From assembly GCA_023430045.1 (NCBI GenBank), contig JAEZCF010000017.1, forward strand, positions 1-34,144: 34,144 bases of DNA, in the 5' to 3' direction. This document shows positions 16,640-25,462 of this stretch, in pieces. Origin of the DNA: Pseudomonadota bacterium. Its GTDB lineage: Bacteria > Pseudomonadota > Gammaproteobacteria > Xanthomonadales > Xanthomonadaceae. Position 1 is the first letter of the stretch. The number at the start of each line of letters is the position of its first letter. Below the pieces are notes generated by a model. The model saw only the letters and a list, made by a program, of their open reading frames with translations, was not told the origin of the DNA and searched no databases. Made by a program: the position numbers and the translations under genes.

Positions 16640-17412
16640 GTGCAGAGTGTTTGAGCAGGGGAGTGCGCCTGGGTGCGCTGGCGCTGGTGGTATCGGCGCT
16701 GGCCGCGTGTGGCACCGCCACGGTGGTTCGTCCCTCTGGCAGCGGTGGCGGCGGTGGCGCATCCACCACGCCGAAGGCCTCGATCGCGCAGCCGGGCAAG
16801 ACCGTGCGGGTGCAGAAAGGCGACACGATCTACGCGCTGGCGCGGATCCACAGCATCACGCCCGCGGACCTGATTGCATGGAACAACCTGTCCAATCCGT
16901 CCACGATCTACCCGGGCCAGACCATCCGCCTGTATCCGCAGGGCAGCGGCGCGGGCCGGGCGCCCACTACGGTCGTCACCGCACCGCGCGGGACGGCCTC
17001 ATCAACCACGGCAACGACGCCGGCCGCCACGGTACGCAGCAACATCAGCTGGCGCTGGCCGGCCGATGGTGCGGTGGTGGGTCGCTTCGTGGCCGGTGAA
17101 ACCACCAAGCAGGGCGTCGATATCGCCGGCACCAGCGGCCAGGCGGTGAAGGCTGCGGCGGACGGCGTGGTGGTGTATTCCGGCGCGGGCCTGGTGGGCT
17201 ATGGCGAGCTGATCATCGTCAAGCACAACGAGCAGTGGCTGTCGGCGTATGGGCACAACCGCAAGCGCCTGGTGAATGAAGGCCAGTCCGTGAAGGCGGG
17301 CCAGCAGATCGCGGAAATGGGGCGTACCGGTGCGAACCGGGACATGCTGCACTTCGAGATCCGTTACAACGGCAAGCCGGTCGATCCGCAACAATACCTG
17401 CCGGCACGCTAG
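16636..17412 (+). CDS. nlpD: Lipoprotein NlpD, LysM and degenerate M23 domains
   Basis: Outer-membrane lipoprotein that in E. coli activates amidase AmiC at the septum. It has 258 aa: lipobox SALAAC with Cys25, a Gly/Ser/Thr-rich linker, a LysM peptidoglycan-binding domain at about 56-99, a second Thr/Ala-rich linker, and an M23/LytM domain at about 140-255. The zinc site is degenerate: the HxxxD motif reads KQGVD (Lys158, Asp162) and the HxH motif reads HFE (His239). It should therefore act as a regulator and not as a hydrolase, as in other NlpD proteins. It starts in the ATGA overlap with the YqaA-like gene. Confidence 0.94.
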   Translation: MSAECLSRGVRLGALALVVSALAACGTATVVRPSGSGGGGGASTTPKASIAQPGKTVRVQKGDTIYALARIHSITPADLIAWNNLSNPSTIYPGQTIRLYPQGSGAGRAPTTVVTAPRGTASSTTATTPAATVRSNISWRWPADGAVVGRFVAGETTKQGVDIAGTSGQAVKAAADGVVVYSGAGLVGYGELIIVKHNEQWLSAYGHNRKRLVNEGQSVKAGQQIAEMGRTGANRDMLHFEIRYNGKPVDPQQYLPAR

Positions 17413-17431
17413 CGCGGGCAGGCACGGGCAA

Positions 17432-17450
17432 AGCCGACCCAGGGTCGGCT
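17432..17450. repeat. SMAG-like palindrome behind nlpD, possible terminator
   Basis: AGCCGACCC / GGGTCGGCT around a single A, 19 bases after the nlpD stop. It is followed by the pyrimidine run GTCCTTCTTCCTTTCC, which could serve as a weak terminator tail on the plus strand. Confidence 0.6.
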
Positions 17451-17482
17451 GTCCTTCTTCCTTTCCAGGGTTCGTTCAATAC

Positions 17483-17505
17483 AGTCGACCCAGGGTCGGC
17501 TCTAC
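17483..17505. repeat. Inverted SMAG-like palindrome
   Basis: AGTCGACCCAGGGTCGGCT followed by CTAC (17502-17505), the reverse complement of the GTAG head. It faces the element at 17432 and lies 22 bases beyond the stop of the minus-strand Mth938-like gene, giving an inverted REP pair between convergent genes. Confidence 0.6.
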
Positions 17506-17527
17506 CGCATCCTGCGGCCGACCAGGC

Positions 17528-17902
17528 TCATTCTTCCAGGATGAACGCTGCCGCCACCCGGCGGCCTTCGCCGGCCAGGATGTTGAACGTACGCGCGGCA
17601 GCTGGGTTGTTCATCACTTCCAGGCCGATACCCCGTGACAGGCAGGCCGCCATCAGCTGCGGCGCTGGAAATACCTGTGCCGCACCTGTGCCAAGCACGA
17701 TCAGCGTCGGTTCCAGGGCCAGGATGCGTTCCAGGTGTTCCAGTTGCAGCCCCGCGGCCGAATGGACGGGCCACTCGTCCACCAGTGTCTGCGGGGTGAC
17801 GATGAAGCTGCGCGTCATCTCACGGTCGTTCACCCGCGCCGAGCGCCCATCGGCGCTGCGGAGGGTGAAGGCGTAATCGGGGATTTCCTGGCTCAGCTGC
17901 AT
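17528..17902 (-). CDS. Mth938-like domain protein (DUF498 family)
   Basis: A 124-aa soluble protein of the Mth938/DUF498/NDUFAF3-like family. The core motif LIVLGTGAAQVFPAPQL is present, followed by GIGLEVMNNPAAARTFNILAGEGRRVAAAFIL, which carries the family's conserved ARTYN-like segment (here ARTFN). Eukaryotic relatives assist complex I assembly; the bacterial function is unknown. The stop codon of yhbY (17918-17920) lies 15 bp upstream of the start, so the two form a minus-strand pair. Confidence 0.9.
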   Translation of the reverse strand: MQLSQEIPDYAFTLRSADGRSARVNDREMTRSFIVTPQTLVDEWPVHSAAGLQLEHLERILALEPTLIVLGTGAAQVFPAPQLMAACLSRGIGLEVMNNPAAARTFNILAGEGRRVAAAFILEE

Positions 17903-17917
17903 GGCAGGGCGGATGCC

Positions 17918-18223
17918 TCAGGAGCGCGGCAGCACGATCTGGCGCTGTTCCTTGCTGGGCCGGTACAGCACGGCCACGTGGCCGATGCGCTGCACCAGGG
18001 CCGCGCCGGTGGCCTGCACCAGCTCGGCGACCATGGCCTCGCGGGCCTCGCGGTCTTCGGCTGCTACCTTCACCTTGATCAGTTCATGGCGCTCCAGCAC
18101 TTCCTCCAGCTCGGCCAGGAAGGCCGGGGTCACGCCCTTGCCGCCGATCTGCAGCAGGGCCTTGAGGTCGTGGGCGTGGCCGCGCAGGAAACGGGTCTGG
18201 GAAGCGGTGAGGGCAATGGACAT
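17918..18223 (-). CDS. yhbY: Ribosome assembly RNA-binding protein YhbY (CRM domain)
   Basis: A single CRM-domain protein of 101 aa that associates with pre-50S particles in E. coli. It shows LTASQTRFLRGHAHDLKALLQIGGKGVTPAFLAELEEVLERHELIKVKV; the GGKG loop and ELIKVKV strand are diagnostic. The ATG at 18223 gives the family's normal N-terminus, although it has no clear Shine-Dalgarno sequence. An in-frame ATG at 18262 does have one (GGGAG, 6 bases away) but would add 13 unrelated residues. It diverges from rlmE, the same arrangement as in E. coli. Confidence 0.93.
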   Translation of the reverse strand: MSIALTASQTRFLRGHAHDLKALLQIGGKGVTPAFLAELEEVLERHELIKVKVAAEDREAREAMVAELVQATGAALVQRIGHVAVLYRPSKEQRQIVLPRS

Positions 18224-18289
18224 GCAGGAAAGCGCGGTGACTTGGGGCCAGCAGGGTATCATGGCCGCTCCCTCTGCCCGTAATCATCA

Positions 18290-18922
18290 ATGGCGTCCCG
18301 CAGCAAGAGCAGCCAGCGCTGGCTGAAAGAACACTTCTCCGACCCCTTCGTGAAGAAGGCACAGGCCGAAGGCATGCGCTCGCGTGCGGCCTACAAGCTC
18401 GAAGAGCTGCTCGAACGTGACCGGTTGCTGAAGCCGAACATGGTGGTGGTCGACCTCGGTGCGGCCCCCGGTGGCTGGTCGCAGCAGGTACGCCGACAGA
18501 TGGGCGACACCGGCCGTGTCTTCGCGCTGGACATCCTGGAGATGCCGGCGCTGGCCGGCGTCGAGTTCCTTCATGGAGACTTCAGGGAAGAGACCGTCCT
18601 ATCGGAGTTCGAGGCGATGCTCGATGGCCTGCCGGTAGACCTTGTACTGTCCGATATGGCCCCCAATAAAAGTGGCATGGACGCGGTCGACCAGCCGCGG
18701 ATGATGCACCTGGCGGAGCTGGCCATGGATTTTGCCGACAACCACCTCAAGACGGGTGGGGCATTCCTGATCAAGCTGTTCCAGGGCGTGGGCTTTGACG
18801 ACTACGTGCGCGAACTGCGCCGGCGGTACGACAAGGTCTCCATCCGCAAGCCGGAAGCCTCGCGCAAGCGTTCGCCCGAGGTCTATGCGCTCGGCCAGGG
18901 CAAACGCGCCGTGATGAAGTAA
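18290..18922 (+). CDS. rlmE: 23S rRNA (uridine-2552-2'-O)-methyltransferase
   Basis: Also called RrmJ/FtsJ; methylates U2552 in the A-loop late in 50S assembly. It has 210 aa. N-terminal RWLKEHFSDPFVKKAQAEG and RSRAAYKLEEL (the Lys of the K-D-K-E tetrad) are present, as are the SAM loop VVDLGAAPGGWSQ (about residues 53-65) and LVLSDMAPNKSG (the Asp). LIKLFQGVG and the C-terminal KPEASRKRSPEVYALG are also typical. It is followed by ftsH after 64 bp, the conserved rrmJ-ftsH pair. No heat-shock (sigma-32) promoter consensus was visible. Confidence 0.97.
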   Translation: MASRSKSSQRWLKEHFSDPFVKKAQAEGMRSRAAYKLEELLERDRLLKPNMVVVDLGAAPGGWSQQVRRQMGDTGRVFALDILEMPALAGVEFLHGDFREETVLSEFEAMLDGLPVDLVLSDMAPNKSGMDAVDQPRMMHLAELAMDFADNHLKTGGAFLIKLFQGVGFDDYVRELRRRYDKVSIRKPEASRKRSPEVYALGQGKRAVMK

Positions 18923-18986
18923 GCTCGCCAGGCATGCCTGAATCCCCCGCACCACCCGCACAAGAGGAACACCGGAGCCAATGAGG

Positions 18987-20930
<1,944 letters not shown>

Positions 20931-20963
20931 CCGGAACGCCACACACGTAGTGGAGCGACGCAT

Positions 20964-20999
20964 TGAAACAGGCCGACATCCGTCGGCCTGTTTCATTTT
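20964..20999 (+). terminator. ftsH terminator
   Basis: Perfect 14-bp stem from 20964-20977 to 20982-20995 (TGAAACAGGCCGAC with its complement) and loop ATCC. TTTT follows the stem. It begins 33 bases past the ftsH stop and cleanly separates ftsH from the phosphatase-hemopexin gene. Confidence 0.92.
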
Positions 21000-21112
21000 G
21001 TGGACTGCTGTCGTGATGGTGCGGTGGGCCGGGGGAAATGCAGCAACCTGCATGGAGTCCGCTGTGGGAAGACACGGAGACTGCGGCCACCTGTCCTTTA
21101 CGCGGGGCCCGC

Positions 21113-22879
21113 ATGAATCGCTTCATTCCTTCCTTGCTGGGTAGTCTGCTGGTGGGGCTGCTGGGCCTCGCCGGGCCCGCCCAGACGGCTCCCAGAGTCC
21201 TGCTGGTCGGTATCGACGGCGCGCAGTACCAGCGCATGCAGGAGCTCAGTCTGCCGAGCTTTGCCAGCCTGCAGACAACCCGCGCCTACACTGGTGGGAT
21301 CACCGGTACCAGCAGCGAGGCCGCCACCCTGAGTGGTCCGGGCTGGACCAGCATCCTGACCGGGGTGTGGGCCGACAAGCACGGCGTCACCAGCAATTCC
21401 TCCGGCAGGGCGGATGCGAAATTCCCGAGCCTGTTCCGGCGCGTCCGCGAGGCCCGCCCGCAGGCTTACATCGCCAGCCTCTCCAGTTGGGCCCCGATCA
21501 ATACCCAGTTCCTGCCGCACGAGGTCACCGGCAATGACTACGTCGTGTCCGGGCGCTCGGATGCGGATACGGTTTCCCTGGCAGTGGATGTCATCCGCAC
21601 GAAGCCGTCGGATCTGCTTTTCGTGCATCTCAGCGACCCGGACAACGTCGCCCACAGCCATTGTTTCGGCGCGGCGTATGACCGCGCGCTGCAGGAGGCC
21701 GATCGCCGCCTGGGGACGCTGTTGAACGAGGTCCGCGCGCGTGCCCGCAACGGTGACGACTGGCTCGTGCTGGTGACCACCGACCACGGCCGTTCGCCGC
21801 CACGCGGCTGCCACCACTCGGAGCAGACACGGCAGGAAAAGGAGATATTCATCGCGTCGAACCGGCCCATGAATGCGGAATTCCACAGCCCATTGGTCGC
21901 GCCGGACCAGGGCTTCAACGGGCTTTATGACCATGCCGCGCAGACCTCCATCGCCCCCACTGTGCTGCGTCACCTTGGCATCGAGCTGCGCCCGGAGTGG
22001 TCGCTCGACGGCATTCCGCTGGTCGGCAGCCTGGGCGTACGGAAATTGATGGGAGACCGTGCCCATCCGGGCCTGCTGCGCTGGAACGGCGCCGGCGAAG
22101 CGCCGGTGTCCATCTGGCGCAATGGCTCCCGGATCGCGCAGGTGCCACTGGGGCAGAAAGCGTGGACCGACCCGGCACCGCCGGCCGGTACCAACGACTA
22201 CACGCTGGTGGTCGATGGCACCCCGGCATCGGTACGGCGACAGGCGGGCAGGGGCAGGGTGAGAGTGGCATTGGACTGGGACGCCACCACGTCCTACCTC
22301 TTCTATGATTCGCCGGAATATGTCCGCTACGACCAGGCGAAAGACCGCGCCGGTGCGCCGACGAAGGTGGATGAGGGGACCTGGCCTGGCTTGAGTCAGT
22401 GGCTGCCGAAGGTGCGGGCCGGGTTCAGCAAGGATCGCAAGGTCGCATTCTTCTTCCTGGATGACGGCACCTATCTGCGTTACGACAAGGTGGCCGACCG
22501 TGTCAGTGACGGCTACCCGCTGCGCATCACCGACAGCACCTGGCCGGGACTGGCGCCCTACGCATCCTGCATACGGACGGCGCTGCGCTGGAAGGGAAGC
22601 AAGGTCTTCCTTTTCCTGGACAACGACCAGTACCTGCGATACGACGTGGACGCTGATCGCGTAGATCCCGGTTATCCAATGCAGGTGGACGAGCACACCT
22701 GGCCGGGACTTCGCGCGCACGTGGCCGATATCGAGACCGCGATGAAATGGAACGACAGCCGGGCGTTCATGTTTCTCAAGGGCAATCGCTATCTGCGCTA
22801 TGACATCACCAATGACCGTGTCGATGCCGGACCGCGTCCGGTGAATGATGATTCCTGGCCAGGCGTGCTGCGCCCCTGA
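21113..22879 (+). CDS. Secreted alkaline-phosphatase-superfamily protein with hemopexin repeats
   Basis: A 588-aa protein with a Sec signal peptide (about residues 1-25). Residues about 28-310 form a type I phosphodiesterase/nucleotide pyrophosphatase domain of the alkaline phosphatase superfamily. Its likely metal ligands are Asp35 (LVGIDGA), Asp177 and His181 (PDNVAH), Asp224 and His225 (TTDHGR) and His274 (LYDHA), with the nucleophile probably Ser74 in SGPGWTSILTG. A beta-rich Ig/FN3-like segment follows at about 323-370. Residues 382-585 hold four hemopexin-like repeats of 46-47 aa, each with a YLRYD-type motif and ending in a W-P-G motif, enough for one four-bladed propeller. There is no C-terminal anchor, so it is periplasmic or secreted. 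The substrate and the ligand of the propeller are unknown. It is monocistronic between ftsH and folP. The open frame begins 25 codons earlier, but the signal peptide fixes the start. Confidence 0.85.
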   Translation: MNRFIPSLLGSLLVGLLGLAGPAQTAPRVLLVGIDGAQYQRMQELSLPSFASLQTTRAYTGGITGTSSEAATLSGPGWTSILTGVWADKHGVTSNSSGRADAKFPSLFRRVREARPQAYIASLSSWAPINTQFLPHEVTGNDYVVSGRSDADTVSLAVDVIRTKPSDLLFVHLSDPDNVAHSHCFGAAYDRALQEADRRLGTLLNEVRARARNGDDWLVLVTTDHGRSPPRGCHHSEQTRQEKEIFIASNRPMNAEFHSPLVAPDQGFNGLYDHAAQTSIAPTVLRHLGIELRPEWSLDGIPLVGSLGVRKLMGDRAHPGLLRWNGAGEAPVSIWRNGSRIAQVPLGQKAWTDPAPPAGTNDYTLVVDGTPASVRRQAGRGRVRVALDWDATTSYLFYDSPEYVRYDQAKDRAGAPTKVDEGTWPGLSQWLPKVRAGFSKDRKVAFFFLDDGTYLRYDKVADRVSDGYPLRITDSTWPGLAPYASCIRTALRWKGSKVFLFLDNDQYLRYDVDADRVDPGYPMQVDEHTWPGLRAHVADIETAMKWNDSRAFMFLKGNRYLRYDITNDRVDAGPRPVNDDSWPGVLRP

Positions 22880-22890
22880 ATCACGCGGAT

Positions 22891-22914
22891 GGGCGGGGGC
22901 TGCATCCTCCGCCC
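22891..22914 (+). terminator. Possible terminator hairpin after the phosphatase gene
   Basis: GGGCGGGGG (22891-22899) pairs with CCTCCGCCC (22906-22914), a 9-bp stem with one G-T pair and loop CTGCAT, 12 bases past the stop. It lacks a T-run, so intrinsic termination would be weak. Confidence 0.4.
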
Positions 22915-22955
22915 GGCTGCGTGACAATGGCAGCCCCCATGAAGCAGTGCCACCC

Positions 22956-23147
22956 ATGACCCACGTCACGCCACCACCGCCGGTTTCCCATACTGCCGAG
23001 ATGGTGATCGCCACCGTTGTCGGCGTAGGGACAGGACTTGCTTTCGACAACCTGCTGCTGGGCTGCTTCGTGGGCATCGCGGTAGGCATCGTGCTGAGCA
23101 TCGCCAGGACGCTGTACGTGGACCGCAAGCGCCGCCAGCGGCGCTGA
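22956..23147 (+). CDS. Small two-helix membrane protein
   Basis: A 63-aa protein not recognised as a named family. After a Pro-rich N-terminus (MTHVTPPPPVSH) come two hydrophobic stretches, about residues 13-27 (MVIATVVGVGTGLAFD) and 28-48 (NLLLGCFVGIAVGIVLSIA), then a basic C-terminus (DRKRRQRR). That suggests a helical hairpin with the basic end in the cytoplasm. No clear ribosome site precedes the ATG. It lies alone between the phosphatase gene and folP. It could be a chance frame, but the membrane-topology pattern is convincing. Confidence 0.55.
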   Translation: MTHVTPPPPVSHTAEMVIATVVGVGTGLAFDNLLLGCFVGIAVGIVLSIARTLYVDRKRRQRR

Positions 23148-23219
23148 TGCGTCCTGCAAGGCCATGAAACCACCTTCGCCGACGTAAACTAGCCCTCGTT
23201 ACTGGCCGCGGGAATTCCC

Positions 23220-24116
23220 ATGTTCGATACCTCTCCCCAGCTCGATTGCGGTGGTCGCGTGCTGCGACTGGACCGCGCGCGGGTGATGGGCATCGTCAAC
23301 GTCACCCCGGACTCGTTTTCCGATGGCGGCGCGCATGCCAGTACCGACGCGGCGGTGGCGCACGGCCTGAAACTGGTGGAAGAAGGCGCGGATCTGCTGG
23401 ACGTCGGCGGCGAATCGACGCGTCCCGGCAGTGTGCCGGTACCGTTGGACGAGGAACTGCGCCGTGTGATCCCGGTGATCGAGCAGCTGGCGGCGCGCAC
23501 GCCGGTGCCGATCAGCATCGATACCTTCAAGCCTGAAGTGATGCGTGCGGCCGTTGCGGCAGGCGCCGGCATGATCAACGACATCCATGCGCTGCGCCAG
23601 CCCGGTGCACTGGACGCAGCGGCGGAAACGGGCGTGCCGGTGGTGCTGATGCACATGCAGGGCGAGCCGGGCGACATGCAGGCCGACCCGCACTACACCG
23701 ATGTGGTCGCCGAGGTGCATGGCTTCCTGGTACAGCGGCTGTTCGCTGCCGAGATGGCGGGTATCGCGAAGAAGAACCTGCTCGTCGATCTCGGCTTCGG
23801 CTTCGGCAAGACCACGACGCACAACATGACGCTGCTGGCGCGTTCGGAGCATTTCCTGGAACTCGGCGTGCCGATGCTGGCCGGACTGTCGCGCAAGCGC
23901 AGCCTGGGCGAGCTGACGGGACGTACGGAGCCCGCCGGGCGTGTCGCCGCCTCGGTGGCCGCGCACCTGCTGGCGGTCCAGCGCGGCGCCCGCATCGTGC
24001 GCGTGCACGATGTCGCCGCCACCGTGGATGCGCTGAAGGTCTGGGAGGCGGTCGCCGCGATCCCGGCACCGCGCAACGATGCCGTGCCGACGCTGCGCTG
24101 GCCGGACGAGGACTGA
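23220..24116 (+). CDS. folP: Dihydropteroate synthase
   Basis: Folate synthesis: condenses the pterin pyrophosphate with p-aminobenzoate; it is the target of sulfonamides. It has 298 aa. Both family signatures are present: MGIVNVTPDSFSDGG with the Asn and Asp pterin/metal region, and LLDVGGESTRPGSVPV. Also present are INDIHALRQPGAL, VVLMHMQGEPGDMQ, the DLGFGFGKTTTHN loop, LAGLSRKRSLGEL and the C-terminal IVRVHDVAATVDALKVW. It sits behind the ftsH region as in E. coli, but separated from ftsH by two unrelated genes. Its stop overlaps miaA by 1 base (TGATG). Confidence 0.97.
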   Translation: MFDTSPQLDCGGRVLRLDRARVMGIVNVTPDSFSDGGAHASTDAAVAHGLKLVEEGADLLDVGGESTRPGSVPVPLDEELRRVIPVIEQLAARTPVPISIDTFKPEVMRAAVAAGAGMINDIHALRQPGALDAAAETGVPVVLMHMQGEPGDMQADPHYTDVVAEVHGFLVQRLFAAEMAGIAKKNLLVDLGFGFGKTTTHNMTLLARSEHFLELGVPMLAGLSRKRSLGELTGRTEPAGRVAASVAAHLLAVQRGARIVRVHDVAATVDALKVWEAVAAIPAPRNDAVPTLRWPDED

Positions 24117-25069
24117 TGGCGATCGACCAGCGGCCCCTGGCGATCGCCGTGATGGGCCCGACCGCCAGTGGCAAGACCGCGACCGCCATCCGCCTGGCCC
24201 AGGAACTGGACGGTGAAATCGTCAGCGTGGATTCGGCGCTGGTCTATCGCGGCCTGGACATCGGCTCGGCCAAGCCGGATGCCGAGGAACGTGCGCAGGC
24301 CCGGCACCATCTGCTGGATCTGTGCGACCCATGGCAGCCGTATTCGGCCGCCGATTTCGCCGCTGCCGCGCGACGTGCGGTGGAGGACATCGTGGCACGT
24401 GGCAGGATGCCCATCCTGGCCGGTGGCACGGGGCTGTATTTCCGCGCGTTGCTGCGGGGGCTGTCGCCGATGCCGCCCGCCGATGAACCGACCCGCGCGC
24501 AGCTTGCGCGGGAGGGCGCCGAACGGGGCTGGGCGTCGCTGCATGCCGAACTTTCGGGCGTGGATCCGCAGGCCGCTGGACGCATCCATGCGACCGATCC
24601 GCAGCGCATCCAGCGGGCGCTGGAGGTCTACCGCCTGACCGGCACCCCGATCAGCCAATGGCAGCGGATGCCGGGCGAAGGCCGGCTGCCCGTGCGTACC
24701 CTGAAGATCGTCCTGGCGCCGGGCGACCGCGCGGTACTCCACCGGCGTATCGCCCAGCGTTTCGATTCGATGCTCGCACACGGATTCCTGGATGAAGTGC
24801 GTGCGCTGCGGGCACTGCCTGCCATGGCCCGGGTCGCGGTACCGCTGGACCTGCCGGCGATCCGCGCGGTCGGTTACCGGCAGGCCTGGGAATACCTGGA
24901 CGGCACCGGCGACGCCGCCGGATTCCGCGACAAGGCGATCTTCGCCACCCGCCAGCTGGCCAAACGCCAGTTGACCTGGCTGCGTGGCGAGCTTGATGCG
25001 CGCTGGTTCGATCCCCATCTGGAAGGACAGCAGCTGCTTGCCGCAGTGGCGGCTTTCGCCAGGCCCTGA
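24116..25069 (+). CDS. miaA: tRNA dimethylallyltransferase
   Basis: Adds an isopentenyl group to A37 of tRNAs reading UNN codons, using DMAPP. It has 317 aa. Walker A is GPTASGKT (14-21). Also conserved are SVDSALVYRGLDIGSAKP, LAGGTGLYFRALLRGL, DPQRIQRALEVY and the C-terminal AVGYRQAWEYLDG and TRQLAKRQLTWLR. The ATG overlaps the folP stop by one base. hfq follows after 100 bp, the conserved miaA-hfq-hflX order. Confidence 0.97.
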   Translation: MAIDQRPLAIAVMGPTASGKTATAIRLAQELDGEIVSVDSALVYRGLDIGSAKPDAEERAQARHHLLDLCDPWQPYSAADFAAAARRAVEDIVARGRMPILAGGTGLYFRALLRGLSPMPPADEPTRAQLAREGAERGWASLHAELSGVDPQAAGRIHATDPQRIQRALEVYRLTGTPISQWQRMPGEGRLPVRTLKIVLAPGDRAVLHRRIAQRFDSMLAHGFLDEVRALRALPAMARVAVPLDLPAIRAVGYRQAWEYLDGTGDAAGFRDKAIFATRQLAKRQLTWLRGELDARWFDPHLEGQQLLAAVAAFARP

Positions 25070-25169
25070 CCGGGTTCAACCGGGTACGTGTACCATCGGA
25101 TTCGTCGGTGGGCGGCTGGGGGCCGTGGCATCTGCCGGCGACCATAAAAACAATAATCAGGAGTTTGAA

Positions 25170-25448
25170 ATGTCCAAGGGGCAATCGCTGCAGGACCCGT
25201 TTCTGAACGCACTGCGCCGTGAGCGCGTGCCGGTTTCGGTTTACCTGGTGAACGGCATCAAGCTGCAGGGCACGATCGAATCGTTCGACCAGTTCGTGGT
25301 GCTGCTGCGCAATACCGTCAGCCAGATGGTCTACAAGCACGCCATTTCCACCGTGGTACCGGCCCGCAACGTCAAGGTCGGCCCTGGCGGTGGATTCGTG
25401 CAATCCAATGAAGAAGGTCAGTCGGCAGGTGATGACGCTGTTGAATAA
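25170..25448 (+). CDS. hfq: RNA chaperone Hfq
   Basis: Hexameric Sm-like RNA chaperone that pairs small RNAs with mRNAs. It has 92 aa. The Sm1 motif lies in DPFLNALRRERVPVSVYLVNGIKLQGTIESFDQFVVLL and Sm2 in YKHAISTVVPAR. A short acidic, Gly-rich tail follows (shorter than in E. coli, 102 aa). TCAGGAG at 25157-25163 is a good ribosome site 6 bases before the ATG. The longer open frame from 24984 is the end of miaA read in another frame. hflX follows after 14 bp. Confidence 0.98.
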   Translation: MSKGQSLQDPFLNALRRERVPVSVYLVNGIKLQGTIESFDQFVVLLRNTVSQMVYKHAISTVVPARNVKVGPGGGFVQSNEEGQSAGDDAVE

Positions 25449-25462
25449 TCCCGGGGTTCCCC

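Noticed and set aside
18923..18986. Heat-shock (sigma-32) promoter ahead of ftsH
   Set aside because: No CTTGAA...CCCCAT-type elements at the right spacing; only a short palindrome AGGCATGCCT was seen.
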